DNA of 64,000 bases from JAJDAT01 sp964570665. GTDB taxonomy: Bacteria > Nitrospinota > Nitrospinia > Nitrospinales > JAJDAT01. Position numbers and translations under genes: made by a program. The notes beneath the pieces were generated by a model, which was given only the letters and a program-made list of their open reading frames with translations, did no database searches and was not told the origin of the DNA. The stretch covers positions 1 through 64,000 of the forward strand of contig CAZMZH010000011.1 of NCBI GenBank assembly GCA_964570665.1. Direction: 5' to 3'. Of this stretch, positions 8,721 through 17,570 are shown one piece after another; position 1 is the first letter of the stretch, and every line of letters begins with the position of its first letter.

Positions 8721-10252
8721 CCTATCAAACCATTAAATATTTTCTTGTCCGAATTGGGATAAGCCTTTTTTTGATGGGATTTTTAGGATTTATGATCCTT
8801 TATTTTTTTCATGAAGTAGCATCCACTGCAGGTAAGATTGACGATGATATATTGCATTGGGTGTTAGCCATAGTATTTTTGTTTTTTGGTTTTGTGGTTT
8901 ATGGCGTGTGGGGTGAACGTCGATTTGAAAAGGCTTTAAAAGAACTTAGAGACATGGAGGCCAACGAAGACGAAGCTGAGGTTATTGTTCAATTTGAACG
9001 CTTAATAAGTTTTACTTACTCCTCCTGTTTTCTTCCCAGAAAAGGACAAAGTTTACGTGCGGATGTAATTAAAGAGTATGCAGATTATCTTCACTCAATG
9101 GGTAAAGACGACCACAAGACTCTTCGGATTTATTTAAAAGCATATTTGCAGGATCCAAAAGATTCTCGGTTCCGCTTGCCAATTCTAGCGGCGTTAAAAA
9201 GACAAAGTCAATTACCTGCAGAAGAGATTGATCTATTACTTTTGATGTTTAGAACCGGGAAAATTGAAGATAAAAATATAGCTTCTCATTTGGCTGACAT
9301 TTTTATGAGCCAGAACCGGTTTAATCAAAAAATAGAACCCGTATTTATAAGAGTCATTGAAAGTGGACTTGAAAACTCTTCTGCAGTGGCTCATTTTGTT
9401 CTGCCTCGTCTTTTAAAAAAGAATCGCACTGATGAATATGCTCTGAAATTTTTCCTTAAGGCTTTACCTTTTGCGGAGTCGTCTTCTGAAAGGATTAAGG
9501 TTCTATTAGGTAAAAGTTATTGCGAAGGGCATTGGGAATCTGTTGATCCGGATTTACATGTTCAGTGCGGGCTAATTTTCGAAAAATTGACGGAAAAACA
9601 AAAGGAAGAATTGACAAAGGAGGTATTGAATAACAAAGTTGATGAAAAATGGAAGAGAGTTAAATTATTTGGCGAAGAAGATCTTGAAACCCTAAGGCGA
9701 TTGCAATTTCAATTTGGAGTCGTGCGATCGGGATGGGAACAAATAAAAGAATGGATTCGGTATTTCTTTTTATTCCTTAAAAAAGGAACAAAGAAAGTTT
9801 TATTGGGTGGAATTGAAATGCTTATTCAATTTGGCCGATTAGGGGTTGGGACAAAACTAACCACTTTATTTATTCTCCTTCTTGGAGGGGTCATTTATTT
9901 TCAGATTCAAAAAAATCCAAAACTTATTAAGCCTTCGGCTTTACCTAAAAAAGTTGTAGTACCTGCATTAGAAGCGCGCTCTCAAAAACAAAATAAAACT
10001 GTATATACATTACAAATAGCCGCGACAACGCGTAAGAAGCAAGCTAATAAAATGATCGCGAAATTAAAGAAAAAAGGGATTGATGGGTTGTACATTTTAC
10101 AAACCGCCAGGCGCGGCGGCGGCAGTTGGTTTAAAATTCGTGTCGGAAGTTTTTCCGATCAAGAAAAAGCCAAAGAATTAGGCTCAAAACTAGCCGGAAA
10201 AAAATTAATCCAAAATTATTTTATTATCGCTAATAAGAAACGAATGCCTTAA
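8717..10252 (+). CDS. membrane protein with C-terminal SPOR domain
   Basis: The start overlaps the PBP stop by four bases (ATGA), implying translational coupling and a shared envelope role. Two membrane segments lie near the N-terminus (~8-32 and ~44-64). An alpha-helical, repeat-like region of about 300 residues follows, with no firm family match. Another membrane helix lies near residues 375-395. The last ~80 residues form a SPOR domain (VYTLQIAATTRKKQANKMI ... WFKIRVGSFSDQEKAKEL), which binds denuded septal glycan in known proteins. A role in targeting peptidoglycan synthesis to the division site is a reasonable inference. The 3' end overlaps the convergent methyltransferase gene by 23 bp. 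Confidence 0.8.
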   Translation: MTYQTIKYFLVRIGISLFLMGFLGFMILYFFHEVASTAGKIDDDILHWVLAIVFLFFGFVVYGVWGERRFEKALKELRDMEANEDEAEVIVQFERLISFTYSSCFLPRKGQSLRADVIKEYADYLHSMGKDDHKTLRIYLKAYLQDPKDSRFRLPILAALKRQSQLPAEEIDLLLLMFRTGKIEDKNIASHLADIFMSQNRFNQKIEPVFIRVIESGLENSSAVAHFVLPRLLKKNRTDEYALKFFLKALPFAESSSERIKVLLGKSYCEGHWESVDPDLHVQCGLIFEKLTEKQKEELTKEVLNNKVDEKWKRVKLFGEEDLETLRRLQFQFGVVRSGWEQIKEWIRYFFLFLKKGTKKVLLGGIEMLIQFGRLGVGTKLTTLFILLLGGVIYFQIQKNPKLIKPSALPKKVVVPALEARSQKQNKTVYTLQIAATTRKKQANKMIAKLKKKGIDGLYILQTARRGGGSWFKIRVGSFSDQEKAKELGSKLAGKKLIQNYFIIANKKRMP

Positions 10253-10826
10253 CGATATCCTGATAGATATTAGTTTCGGACTCAATTCGAAGCCCCGCCT
10301 TGCGAATATTTTCTTTTGTGTTTCGGTCTAACCTAGTTCCAGAAAGACGGGTAGAAAATTCGTTCATATATTTTAAAATGACCCCAAATAATAGATTTTG
10401 ACTCAAGACATGTTCGAAAGAATAAACTTTGCCACCAGGTTTTAAGACTCGCCTTAATTCTTTAAATCCATCTACAGGGTTTTCTACCGTACAAAAAACG
10501 CATACTGTAATGATTGAATCGAAGACTTGATCGGAAAATCCCAGCGATTCGGTATTCATTAAAAGAGGAGTAATTTTTCCGGGATATTTTTTGATTTTTT
10601 GGTTGGCGTTTTTCATCATGTTAGCGCTTATATCAATAGCAACGATATCCAGGTGAGGAGGAAAGTTGATAATTTCCTGGCCAGTTCCAATTCCAACATA
10701 TAATACTCGTCCTTTAATATTTTTGAAAAAATTCCTTTGTGGTTTTTTCCAACGTCTTGAATCGCCACTTTTAAGAAAGTCGTAAAACCGAGCAACACGG
10801 TCATATCCCCTTGCCTTAGTCTTCAT
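10230..10826 (-). CDS. class I SAM-dependent methyltransferase
   Basis: A small (198 aa) soluble methyltransferase of the UbiE/PmtA-like Methyltransf_11 type. Motif I is VLYVGIGTGQEI, the acidic loop is VAIDISANMM, and the post-I region contains LGFSDQVFDSII and LRRVLKPGGKVYSFEH. The substrate cannot be read from sequence; phospholipid N-methyltransferases and small-molecule methyltransferases both resemble it. It overlaps the end of the membrane-protein gene at 10816 by 11 bp and is probably co-transcribed with it, and it converges on the SPOR gene. Confidence 0.8.
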   Translation of the reverse strand: MKTKARGYDRVARFYDFLKSGDSRRWKKPQRNFFKNIKGRVLYVGIGTGQEIINFPPHLDIVAIDISANMMKNANQKIKKYPGKITPLLMNTESLGFSDQVFDSIITVCVFCTVENPVDGFKELRRVLKPGGKVYSFEHVLSQNLLFGVILKYMNEFSTRLSGTRLDRNTKENIRKAGLRIESETNIYQDIVKAFVSY

Positions 10827-11196
10827 TAGAAACCAGCCCTTTTAATTTATAATCGGACCATGCGACATATCCATAGATTATCGATGCGATTATAGCTCCC
10901 GTAAGCGTTACATGGTATAGCGAAATACTACCAACGGTTCCCATCATTCCTCCGGCCATTCCGCACGTCATTGTTACCAAAAAGAGAGGTATCATTACTT
11001 CGAATCCACCAAATATTGCCGTTAGTGGAATCATCAAAATGATCATAAAACACATACCCATCATTCCTCCAGAGACCATTCCCGAAAACATATTCCATGA
11101 ATTGGGGATAATGGCAGCAGAGGCAATAGCAGTTATCATGCCAGAAAAGATTTGAACGGTGGGATCGATTAAATTGTATTTCACAGATAAGCTCAA
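10816..11196 (-). CDS. small Met/Gly-rich membrane protein of unknown function
   Basis: A 126-residue protein with about four predicted membrane segments. It is unusual for Met/Gly-rich stretches inside the helices (FSGMVSGGMMGMCFMIILM and MTCGMAGGMMGTVG). I do not recognise the family. It is the first gene of a two-gene unit with the overlapping methyltransferase. The divergent promoter region 11197-11348 is shared with the histidine kinase. Met-rich membrane segments can bind copper or simply pack tightly; nothing here decides between these. Confidence 0.65.
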   Translation of the reverse strand: MSLSVKYNLIDPTVQIFSGMITAIASAAIIPNSWNMFSGMVSGGMMGMCFMIILMIPLTAIFGGFEVMIPLFLVTMTCGMAGGMMGTVGSISLYHVTLTGAIIASIIYGYVAWSDYKLKGLVSNED

Positions 11197-11348
11197 ATTA
11201 ATTAGATATTTAAAAATTTAATAGTGTTTTTTACTAAATACAAAAGTATTTATCTTTAATTTATTTTGTTTTTTACAAGTTTAAGTTACAATCGATGTAA
11301 GGTTGAATGTCTTTTATTTTAACGATTTTGGAAACAAAAGAGTAGAAA

Positions 11349-13121
11349 ATGTTGCAAGAATTTAAAAGTCAATCGCAAGTCGAAGATGTGTTGGAAAGTC
11401 AAAATCACATATTGGAAATGATTGCAACAGGTTGTCCTTTTTCGGAAGTTTTAGAAACTATTATTAAAACAGCCGAATCAAATATTCCAAATATCCGTTG
11501 TTCTATTTTAATTCTTGATAAAACGGGAAAAATATTGCGCAACGGATCGGCGCCCAGTCTACCAGAAGCATATAGGAAGGCGATTGATGGTTTTGAAATT
11601 GGTCCGGCCGTAGGGGCTTGTGGTACCGCTGCTTTCAAAAATAAGATGATCATAGTCGAAGATATAGCTACAGACCCTCTTTGCGAAAAGTTTAAAAGTT
11701 TAGCTTTGCCGCATAGCTTAAAGGCATGTTGGTCAACGCCCATTCAGAACACAGATGGAAAAGTTCTTGGTACTTTTTGTCCCTATTTCAATGAACAAAA
11801 AAGGCCCACTAATTTTGAAATTCAACTTGTAAATTCGATGGCGCGCCTTGCCGGAATTCTTATTCAGCGCAGACAAACTGAAGAAGCCGTTGGTGAAAGT
11901 GAAGAGCGATATCAAAAAATATTTCATCAAATGCGTTCCATTTTAGAAGGAATTTCTTCCGAAGTAGGGAACGAATTTATTAAAGCATTGGTTTCTAATC
12001 TTGCTTTGGCGTTAGGCGTTCGTTATGCATTTTTTGGCGAATGTTTACCACAAGATCCGATAGTTATTAGGACATTAGCTTTTTGGAGAAAAGGTGAGTT
12101 TCTTCAAGTTGAAGATTATTCCGTGATCAATACTCCCTGCGATAACGTCTTAAAGAGTCGTAAGATGGAATTATTTCCCGAAGATATTCAAAAAATTTTT
12201 CCAACCAATGTTAATCTTAAAGCTAATAATATCCAAAGTTATTTAGGAGTTCCTTTATTTGATGAATCTAAAAATAAAATTGGCATATTGGCGGTTATGG
12301 ACGACCGTCCAATGAATGAAACCGAAAATGCAAAAACTATACTTTCTGTTTTTGCATTAAGAGCCGAAGCGGAGTTGATTCACAAGAAAACAGAAGAGCA
12401 TTTGATGGCTGCCAAGATAGAAGCAGATAGAGCCAACAATGCAAAATCAGAGTTTTTATCGCGTATGAGCCACGAATTACGCACACCGCTAAACGCGATC
12501 ATTGGGTTTTCTCAATTGTTAGTCCGAGATAAAGAAAATCCCATAACTGATGTGCAAAAGAAAGATTTGACTACCATAACTGATGCCGGGAAGCATTTAT
12601 TGGAACTTATCAATGAAGTATTAGATTTATCCAATGTTGAATCTGGGAAGTTAGAATTAACCATTAAAGAAGTATTTTTACACCCTATATTGGACGAAGT
12701 AATAAGCCAAATTCAGCCCATTGCCAAAGAAAAAGAAATAAAAATAGAAATAGAGGAATACGAAAATCTTTCTTTGCCTGCCGATTATATTCGCCTTAAA
12801 CAAGTCCTATATAGTTTGCTTTCCAACGCAATTAAATATAACCGGGACAATGGAAACGTTTCAATCGACGTATTAAAAAATGAAGAGTTTGTCACGATTA
12901 AGATTTCTGATAATGGTCGTGGTATACCCGCGAATAAACATAACCGCTTATTTGAACCTTTTGACCGATTGGATATTGATACGGCAAGTATCGATGGAGC
13001 TGGAATTGGATTAACAATTTCGAACCATTTAGTTAACTTAATGAATGGAAAGCTTGAGTTTGAAAGCGTTGAAGGAGAGGGGACTACTTTCTTTGTCCGA
13101 TTACCTTTAGAGAAAAACTAG
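11349..13121 (+). CDS. cytosolic GAF-domain sensor histidine kinase
   Basis: Soluble sensor kinase with no membrane helix. GAF domain 1 spans residues ~20-175 (with CSILILDKTGKILRNG and IGPAVGACGTAAF) and a second, more diverged GAF domain ~200-345. A short coiled linker leads to HisKA with MSHELRTPLNA, phospho-acceptor His375. The HATPase_c domain has the N box (LLSNAIKYN), G1 (SDNGRGI), F box (LFEPFDRL) and G2 (GAGIGLTIS). All catalytic motifs are intact. No receiver domain is fused and no response regulator is adjacent, so the partner and the signal are unknown. Confidence 0.9.
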   Translation: MLQEFKSQSQVEDVLESQNHILEMIATGCPFSEVLETIIKTAESNIPNIRCSILILDKTGKILRNGSAPSLPEAYRKAIDGFEIGPAVGACGTAAFKNKMIIVEDIATDPLCEKFKSLALPHSLKACWSTPIQNTDGKVLGTFCPYFNEQKRPTNFEIQLVNSMARLAGILIQRRQTEEAVGESEERYQKIFHQMRSILEGISSEVGNEFIKALVSNLALALGVRYAFFGECLPQDPIVIRTLAFWRKGEFLQVEDYSVINTPCDNVLKSRKMELFPEDIQKIFPTNVNLKANNIQSYLGVPLFDESKNKIGILAVMDDRPMNETENAKTILSVFALRAEAELIHKKTEEHLMAAKIEADRANNAKSEFLSRMSHELRTPLNAIIGFSQLLVRDKENPITDVQKKDLTTITDAGKHLLELINEVLDLSNVESGKLELTIKEVFLHPILDEVISQIQPIAKEKEIKIEIEEYENLSLPADYIRLKQVLYSLLSNAIKYNRDNGNVSIDVLKNEEFVTIKISDNGRGIPANKHNRLFEPFDRLDIDTASIDGAGIGLTISNHLVNLMNGKLEFESVEGEGTTFFVRLPLEKN

Positions 13122-13183
13122 TTTTTACTTCCTCTAGTTTGAATGGAAACGTTATTAAGCTAATAAACCTGCCTAAATTGAAC

Positions 13184-13915
13184 CTAATGGGCTCTATTTC
13201 TAAATCCCTGAATGGCTTCGCTAAATAGCTTTTGCGCTTCAGTTTTGCCGCCATACCCTTCTGAAACAATTTTACCTATCCCTTTATAATTAGTAAACCA
13301 GGTTTCGATAATTCTTAGAACTCCAGGAAACTTTGAATTTAGATTGTCTAATGAGTCTAGATTTTTAAATGGGCCTTTTTCAGGAATAGCAAGTAACTTG
13401 TCGTCGCGCTCCCCATCGTCTTTTAAGCGAAGAACGCCAATGACTGTGGCCTGCACTATTGATCCCCTTGGAAGAGCTGGACCTAAAATAAGAACGTCTA
13501 TGGGGTCTCCATCTCCCCCAGTTTCCGTCGATTGAAGTGTTGAAGGAATCATTCCATAATTAAAAGGGTAAGGTAAATAAGAAACCACTCTAGGTTTTTC
13601 TTTTTTTATTTCCCAATGCATCTTTCCGTCATCTTCAGATACTTCCCATTTGGCATTTTGCCCTGCTGGGATTTCAATAACAACATTGATCTTTTTTTTA
13701 TTAGGTTGGGCTGGATAGCCGGAAAAAAAATTTTTAGGACCCGCTAAAGTTTTAGAATCTAAAAGCTGGGTACCGCGAGCAATTGGGACTGGATATGGGA
13801 ATGATACTCCTTTGTCAAAGTTTGTATCAGCGTACAATTTTGTGGAAGATTGAATATTTATAAACGCCCCAAGTAATAAAATTAGAGCGTAACCGAAAGC
13901 TGTTTTTAAATTCAT
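13184..13915 (-). CDS. ppa: family I inorganic pyrophosphatase, apparently exported
   Basis: Hydrolyses pyrophosphate to two phosphates. The family I signature DGDPIDVLILG is present, as are the other metal/substrate residues: VVIEIPAG, KWEV, YPFNYGMIP and the D-x4-D-K segment (GERDDKLLAIP). The N-terminus carries an apparent signal peptide (residues ~1-29, ending KLYA), whereas classical Ppa is cytosolic. Start codon choice matters: the ATG at 13915 gives this leader, and there is no internal Met before the catalytic core begins. The gene stands alone, convergent with the GAF kinase. Confidence 0.88.
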   Translation of the reverse strand: MNLKTAFGYALILLLGAFINIQSSTKLYADTNFDKGVSFPYPVPIARGTQLLDSKTLAGPKNFFSGYPAQPNKKKINVVIEIPAGQNAKWEVSEDDGKMHWEIKKEKPRVVSYLPYPFNYGMIPSTLQSTETGGDGDPIDVLILGPALPRGSIVQATVIGVLRLKDDGERDDKLLAIPEKGPFKNLDSLDNLNSKFPGVLRIIETWFTNYKGIGKIVSEGYGGKTEAQKLFSEAIQGFRNRAH

Positions 13916-14002
13916 TTTTTAATGGCCTTAATTTTTTCCGTTTGGAATTTAATTTGAATCGTTAGTATTTTTTGAAAATATTATAATCATGTGGAATAAA
14001 AA

Positions 14003-16354
14003 TTAGGAATTGGTGAGAGATTCAGTTTTAACCTCATTTAGAATACTTTGAATTTTAGTAAAGTCATAAGTTTTGAGGTGTTTCTCTAATTGGTTGGCAA
14101 GTTTCCCACCAGAATCGCTGGATTGTCTCAACTCTTCTAAGACAGACATAAAATCGGTTAAGTTAAATTCTTTTGCATAACCATTTAATCGGGAGTGTAA
14201 GTCTGAAGAAATAGTTATCTTGGAAAAATCCGTTGATATTGTTTCCAATTCGCTTTTTTCAACTTCTGCTTCCTGATATATCCATTTAACGGTAAGTAAC
14301 TTATCAATTGAGGAAATTATTTCTTCAACTTGAAAAGGTTTGAGTAAAAAGTCGTCAAACTGCATTTCCTTTAATTTATCAGGGGAATAATCGTAAACCG
14401 ATGCCGAAATGCCAATAATCTTCATACCTTTGAGATTTGCATCATCATGGATGATTCGCGTAGCCTCTATACCGTCCATAATTGGCATTTGAATATCCAT
14501 AAAAATGAGATCAAAAGGATGCTTTTGGGCAAGTTCTACGGCTTCCAAACCATTCTCCGATAAAGAAACAGTGAGTCCCAGATTTTCTAAAAAATATTTT
14601 AATACGTCTCGGTTTTCTTTTACATCGTCTACAATCAAAGTGTTGATTGAATATCCAGTTGCGATTTTTGTAACTTGTTTATACTTTTCCGTTTCTTTTG
14701 AGCTTGGTCTTTTTAAAGTAGCGGGTAGTTTAATTGAGAAATAAAACCGCGATCCTTTTCCTATTTCTGATTCGACTTTTAATTTTCCTCCCATTAAGTC
14801 GATTTGTTTTTTAGAAATTGCAAGCCCCAGCCCCGTTCCTCCTTTATTTCTCCCTTCGACATCTTGCTTAAAAGGTTCAAATATAGACTTCTGTGCATCT
14901 TCCGGGATTCCTTTTCCTGAATCAATCGCTTCGAACAAAAAACGTTCGTTGTCTTGGTGGGTTAATTTCAATTTTATTTCTCCAGAATCGGTAAACTTGA
15001 CTCCGTTGCCTAGTAAGTTTATGAGCGCTTGACGTAATTTGGTTTCGTCGCCATACACCCAAATCGATTCGTTTCCTTCGGCTTCGTTTATCCAACGGAG
15101 GCGTTTTTCTTCGCAGCGTAATTCAAACATTGCCGACATATCCTTAACAAGCGAATTTAGATCAAAGCTAGTTGGCGTTAATTCCATCTTCCCAGCTTCT
15201 ATTTTTGATAAATCGAGGATTTCATTAATCAAGTTCAAAAGGTGATTCCCACTGGAAAGAATATTTCGAATGTAATTTTTATGTTTTTTCTCCAGTTGGG
15301 GTTCGCGCTCGAGGATTTGGGCGTAACCTAAAATTGCATTCATTGGAGTTCGGATTTCGTGGCTCATGTTGGCGAGAAATATGCTTTTTGCCGAATTAGC
15401 TGCGTTTAACTCGATGGTCCGGGTTTCGACCTGTTTTTTTAAAGAGCGGTTCCAAATCAAAATGGTCCCGATGCCAAAAACCGTTAGCGTTCCAAACAAA
15501 ATGCTTAAGAATTGTTTTAATGTTAAACCTTCTTTTACTTTTAAACCGACCCACTTTCTATAAATTTCTTTTTTCTTCAAAGGATCGATTTGATCTAATG
15601 TTTTTTCCAAAATAGAATTTAGTTCAGGCCAATCATTTCTCGAAGCTAGACCCCACTCGTATGTGTATTCAGTTTTTCCGCTAATTTCCAGATTGGTAAT
15701 TCCTTCCTTCTCCATAAAATAGGTAGCCATTGCAATATTCACAACCATACCGTCAACAAGCCCAAAAGAAACTTTTTTAAGACCTTCAGCAGTATTCGGG
15801 ACAACATCTAAAATAATATCTGGATAGTTTTCTATTAAATATTCATGAATTCCAAAACCTGATATTACCGAAACCTTCATGTCTGTCAGGGATTCCAGGT
15901 TTTTCATGGATTTATCAATGTTCTTTCGCGTCAAAATAACAGCGTCTAATTTAATGTAAGGTTTGGTGAAATCCATAAATTCAAGACGGAAAGGAGTCGG
16001 TGTTGCCGTGGGCCAAATATCGTTTTTTCTTTTTTGGCCGGCTTCCATAAGTTTGTCCCAATGGTCCCAATATTGGATCTCAAACTTGATGCCTAACAAA
16101 CTTTCAATAATTCGAATGTAGTCTACTGAAAAACCTTTATATTTTTGATACTCATTAAGAAATTCAAATGGAGGGAAACTGGTTTCGCCAGCGAGAATAA
16201 TTTTTGGATGATCTTTCAACCATTGTCTTTCGTGCGGAGTTAAAAAGTCGGGTTGGTTCGCTTTATCTATTTCGGCAAAATTAACGCTAACGCTCAGTAA
16301 AGAAAATAATAGGAAGGTTGAAAATCCAAAGATAAGTTTTTTAAGGAGGACCAT
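14003..16354 (-). CDS. BvgS-like hybrid histidine kinase with periplasmic substrate-binding domain
   Basis: Signal peptide at residues 1-27, then an SBP_bac_3-type domain (~50-270) of the amino-acid-binding fold, a membrane helix near 283-303, HisKA with MSHEIRTPMNA and HATPase_c (SGKGIP, IFEPFKQ, GGTGLGLAIS). A receiver domain follows, with acceptor Asp in IFMDIQMPIMDG. The last ~90 residues lack a clear Hpt histidine motif. The architecture resembles BvgS/EvgS hybrid kinases with a single Venus-flytrap domain. The ligand is unknown. A good Shine-Dalgarno (AAGGAGG) precedes the ATG, but it lies inside the start region only six bases away. No DNA-binding regulator is adjacent. Confidence 0.9.
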   Translation of the reverse strand: MVLLKKLIFGFSTFLLFSLLSVSVNFAEIDKANQPDFLTPHERQWLKDHPKIILAGETSFPPFEFLNEYQKYKGFSVDYIRIIESLLGIKFEIQYWDHWDKLMEAGQKRKNDIWPTATPTPFRLEFMDFTKPYIKLDAVILTRKNIDKSMKNLESLTDMKVSVISGFGIHEYLIENYPDIILDVVPNTAEGLKKVSFGLVDGMVVNIAMATYFMEKEGITNLEISGKTEYTYEWGLASRNDWPELNSILEKTLDQIDPLKKKEIYRKWVGLKVKEGLTLKQFLSILFGTLTVFGIGTILIWNRSLKKQVETRTIELNAANSAKSIFLANMSHEIRTPMNAILGYAQILEREPQLEKKHKNYIRNILSSGNHLLNLINEILDLSKIEAGKMELTPTSFDLNSLVKDMSAMFELRCEEKRLRWINEAEGNESIWVYGDETKLRQALINLLGNGVKFTDSGEIKLKLTHQDNERFLFEAIDSGKGIPEDAQKSIFEPFKQDVEGRNKGGTGLGLAISKKQIDLMGGKLKVESEIGKGSRFYFSIKLPATLKRPSSKETEKYKQVTKIATGYSINTLIVDDVKENRDVLKYFLENLGLTVSLSENGLEAVELAQKHPFDLIFMDIQMPIMDGIEATRIIHDDANLKGMKIIGISASVYDYSPDKLKEMQFDDFLLKPFQVEEIISSIDKLLTVKWIYQEAEVEKSELETISTDFSKITISSDLHSRLNGYAKEFNLTDFMSVLEELRQSSDSGGKLANQLEKHLKTYDFTKIQSILNEVKTESLTNS

Positions 16355-16607
16355 TGTAGTTAGAAAATAATAGAAAACTATTTGAGTAACTAAAACAAAA
16401 CGCTTAATTATAAAGCCAAATGTTCAGGAAATAGCTTTATTTTTTAATTAAGAGTCGATTGTTTTAGCGTTATAAAACGCTCATAGGTAATTGGCATGAT
16501 TTCTAGGTAGTTGATATAATACTTAACCTAATTCCTATTGCGGATGCTAGTTCTCGTTTTTTAAATTTCCAGTAACAATTAAATAAAATAAATATCTTAA
16601 GTTGCTT

Positions 16608-17570
16608 ATGAAAAAATTTGAACCGCATCCATTTATTTCTGGAGGCGTTATGCAAACTATAATTGGTTCTCAAGCTAAAGGGAAATCAGAATTGCCAGAG
16701 CCTCTTAGCCACAACATTCCGATATCCAGTAATGTTGCTTTGGCTTTATTTGAATATTCGATATCTAATATTGATAAAGGGTCTATTTTATTAGCGCACG
16801 GAATGGGCGGTTGTTCCGGCTCGGGATATATGAAAAGAATTGGCGCAAAGTTATGTCGTCTTGGATATCGAGTTTTTTTAATAAATCAACGGGGCAGTGG
16901 ACCCGGTATGGGTATGAGCGATTCGTTATGGAATGGAGGTTCTAGCGAAGACTTTGCCGCTATTACCGATTTTATTGTTGGGCTTTATCCCGATTCGCAA
17001 TTAAAGATAATTGGTTTTTCATTGAGCGGTAATATTTTATTGAAATACTTGGGTGAATCTAAAACTATCCCTCCTCAAGTTTGTAGTGCATTAGCTTTTA
17101 ACCCTCCAGCAGATTTGAGGATGGCAAGTTGGCTCCTTTCTAACGAGTCTCGAAATAGGGTTTTCAATGTGTATTATATGGGGTTGATTCGAGCTCAAAT
17201 TAAAGCAATAAAAGAAAAGTTTCCTGATGCATTCTTACCCACCAAACATTATAAAAACATTTGGGAGTTTGACGAGGTATATACGGCCCCTATAAATGGT
17301 TATAAAGACGTTGAAGAGTATTACGACCTTTGTAGCGGAAATCGATTCATGAAAGAGATTCAAGTTCCCACTCATATTGTTTGTTCCAAAGACGATCCTT
17401 TTATTCCACCTGAAACTTTTACCGAATGGCCTAAAAGCGAAGCGATTGTTTATACGGCTCCAGAAAAAGGAGGGCATATGGGTTATATTGAAAGAAATAA
17501 AAACGGTTCTGGAGATCGAAGGTGGATGGATGAATTTGTTTCGAATTGGGTAGAGGAAAGCTCGAAGTGA
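16608..17570 (+). CDS. alpha/beta hydrolase, YheT/EMB8 family
   Basis: Alpha/beta-hydrolase of the UPF0017/YheT group. The oxyanion region is LLAHGMGGCSGSGYM with NQRGSGPG. The nucleophile elbow is GFSLSGN, the acid lies in CSKDDPFIPPE, and the catalytic His in GGHMGYIE. I start at the ATG at 16608; a TTG two codons upstream is possible. The family includes esterases acting on acyl lipids, but the bacterial substrate is unknown. The stop codon overlaps the GTG of the next gene (GTGA), so the two are probably translated together. Confidence 0.85.
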   Translation: MKKFEPHPFISGGVMQTIIGSQAKGKSELPEPLSHNIPISSNVALALFEYSISNIDKGSILLAHGMGGCSGSGYMKRIGAKLCRLGYRVFLINQRGSGPGMGMSDSLWNGGSSEDFAAITDFIVGLYPDSQLKIIGFSLSGNILLKYLGESKTIPPQVCSALAFNPPADLRMASWLLSNESRNRVFNVYYMGLIRAQIKAIKEKFPDAFLPTKHYKNIWEFDEVYTAPINGYKDVEEYYDLCSGNRFMKEIQVPTHIVCSKDDPFIPPETFTEWPKSEAIVYTAPEKGGHMGYIERNKNGSGDRRWMDEFVSNWVEESSK

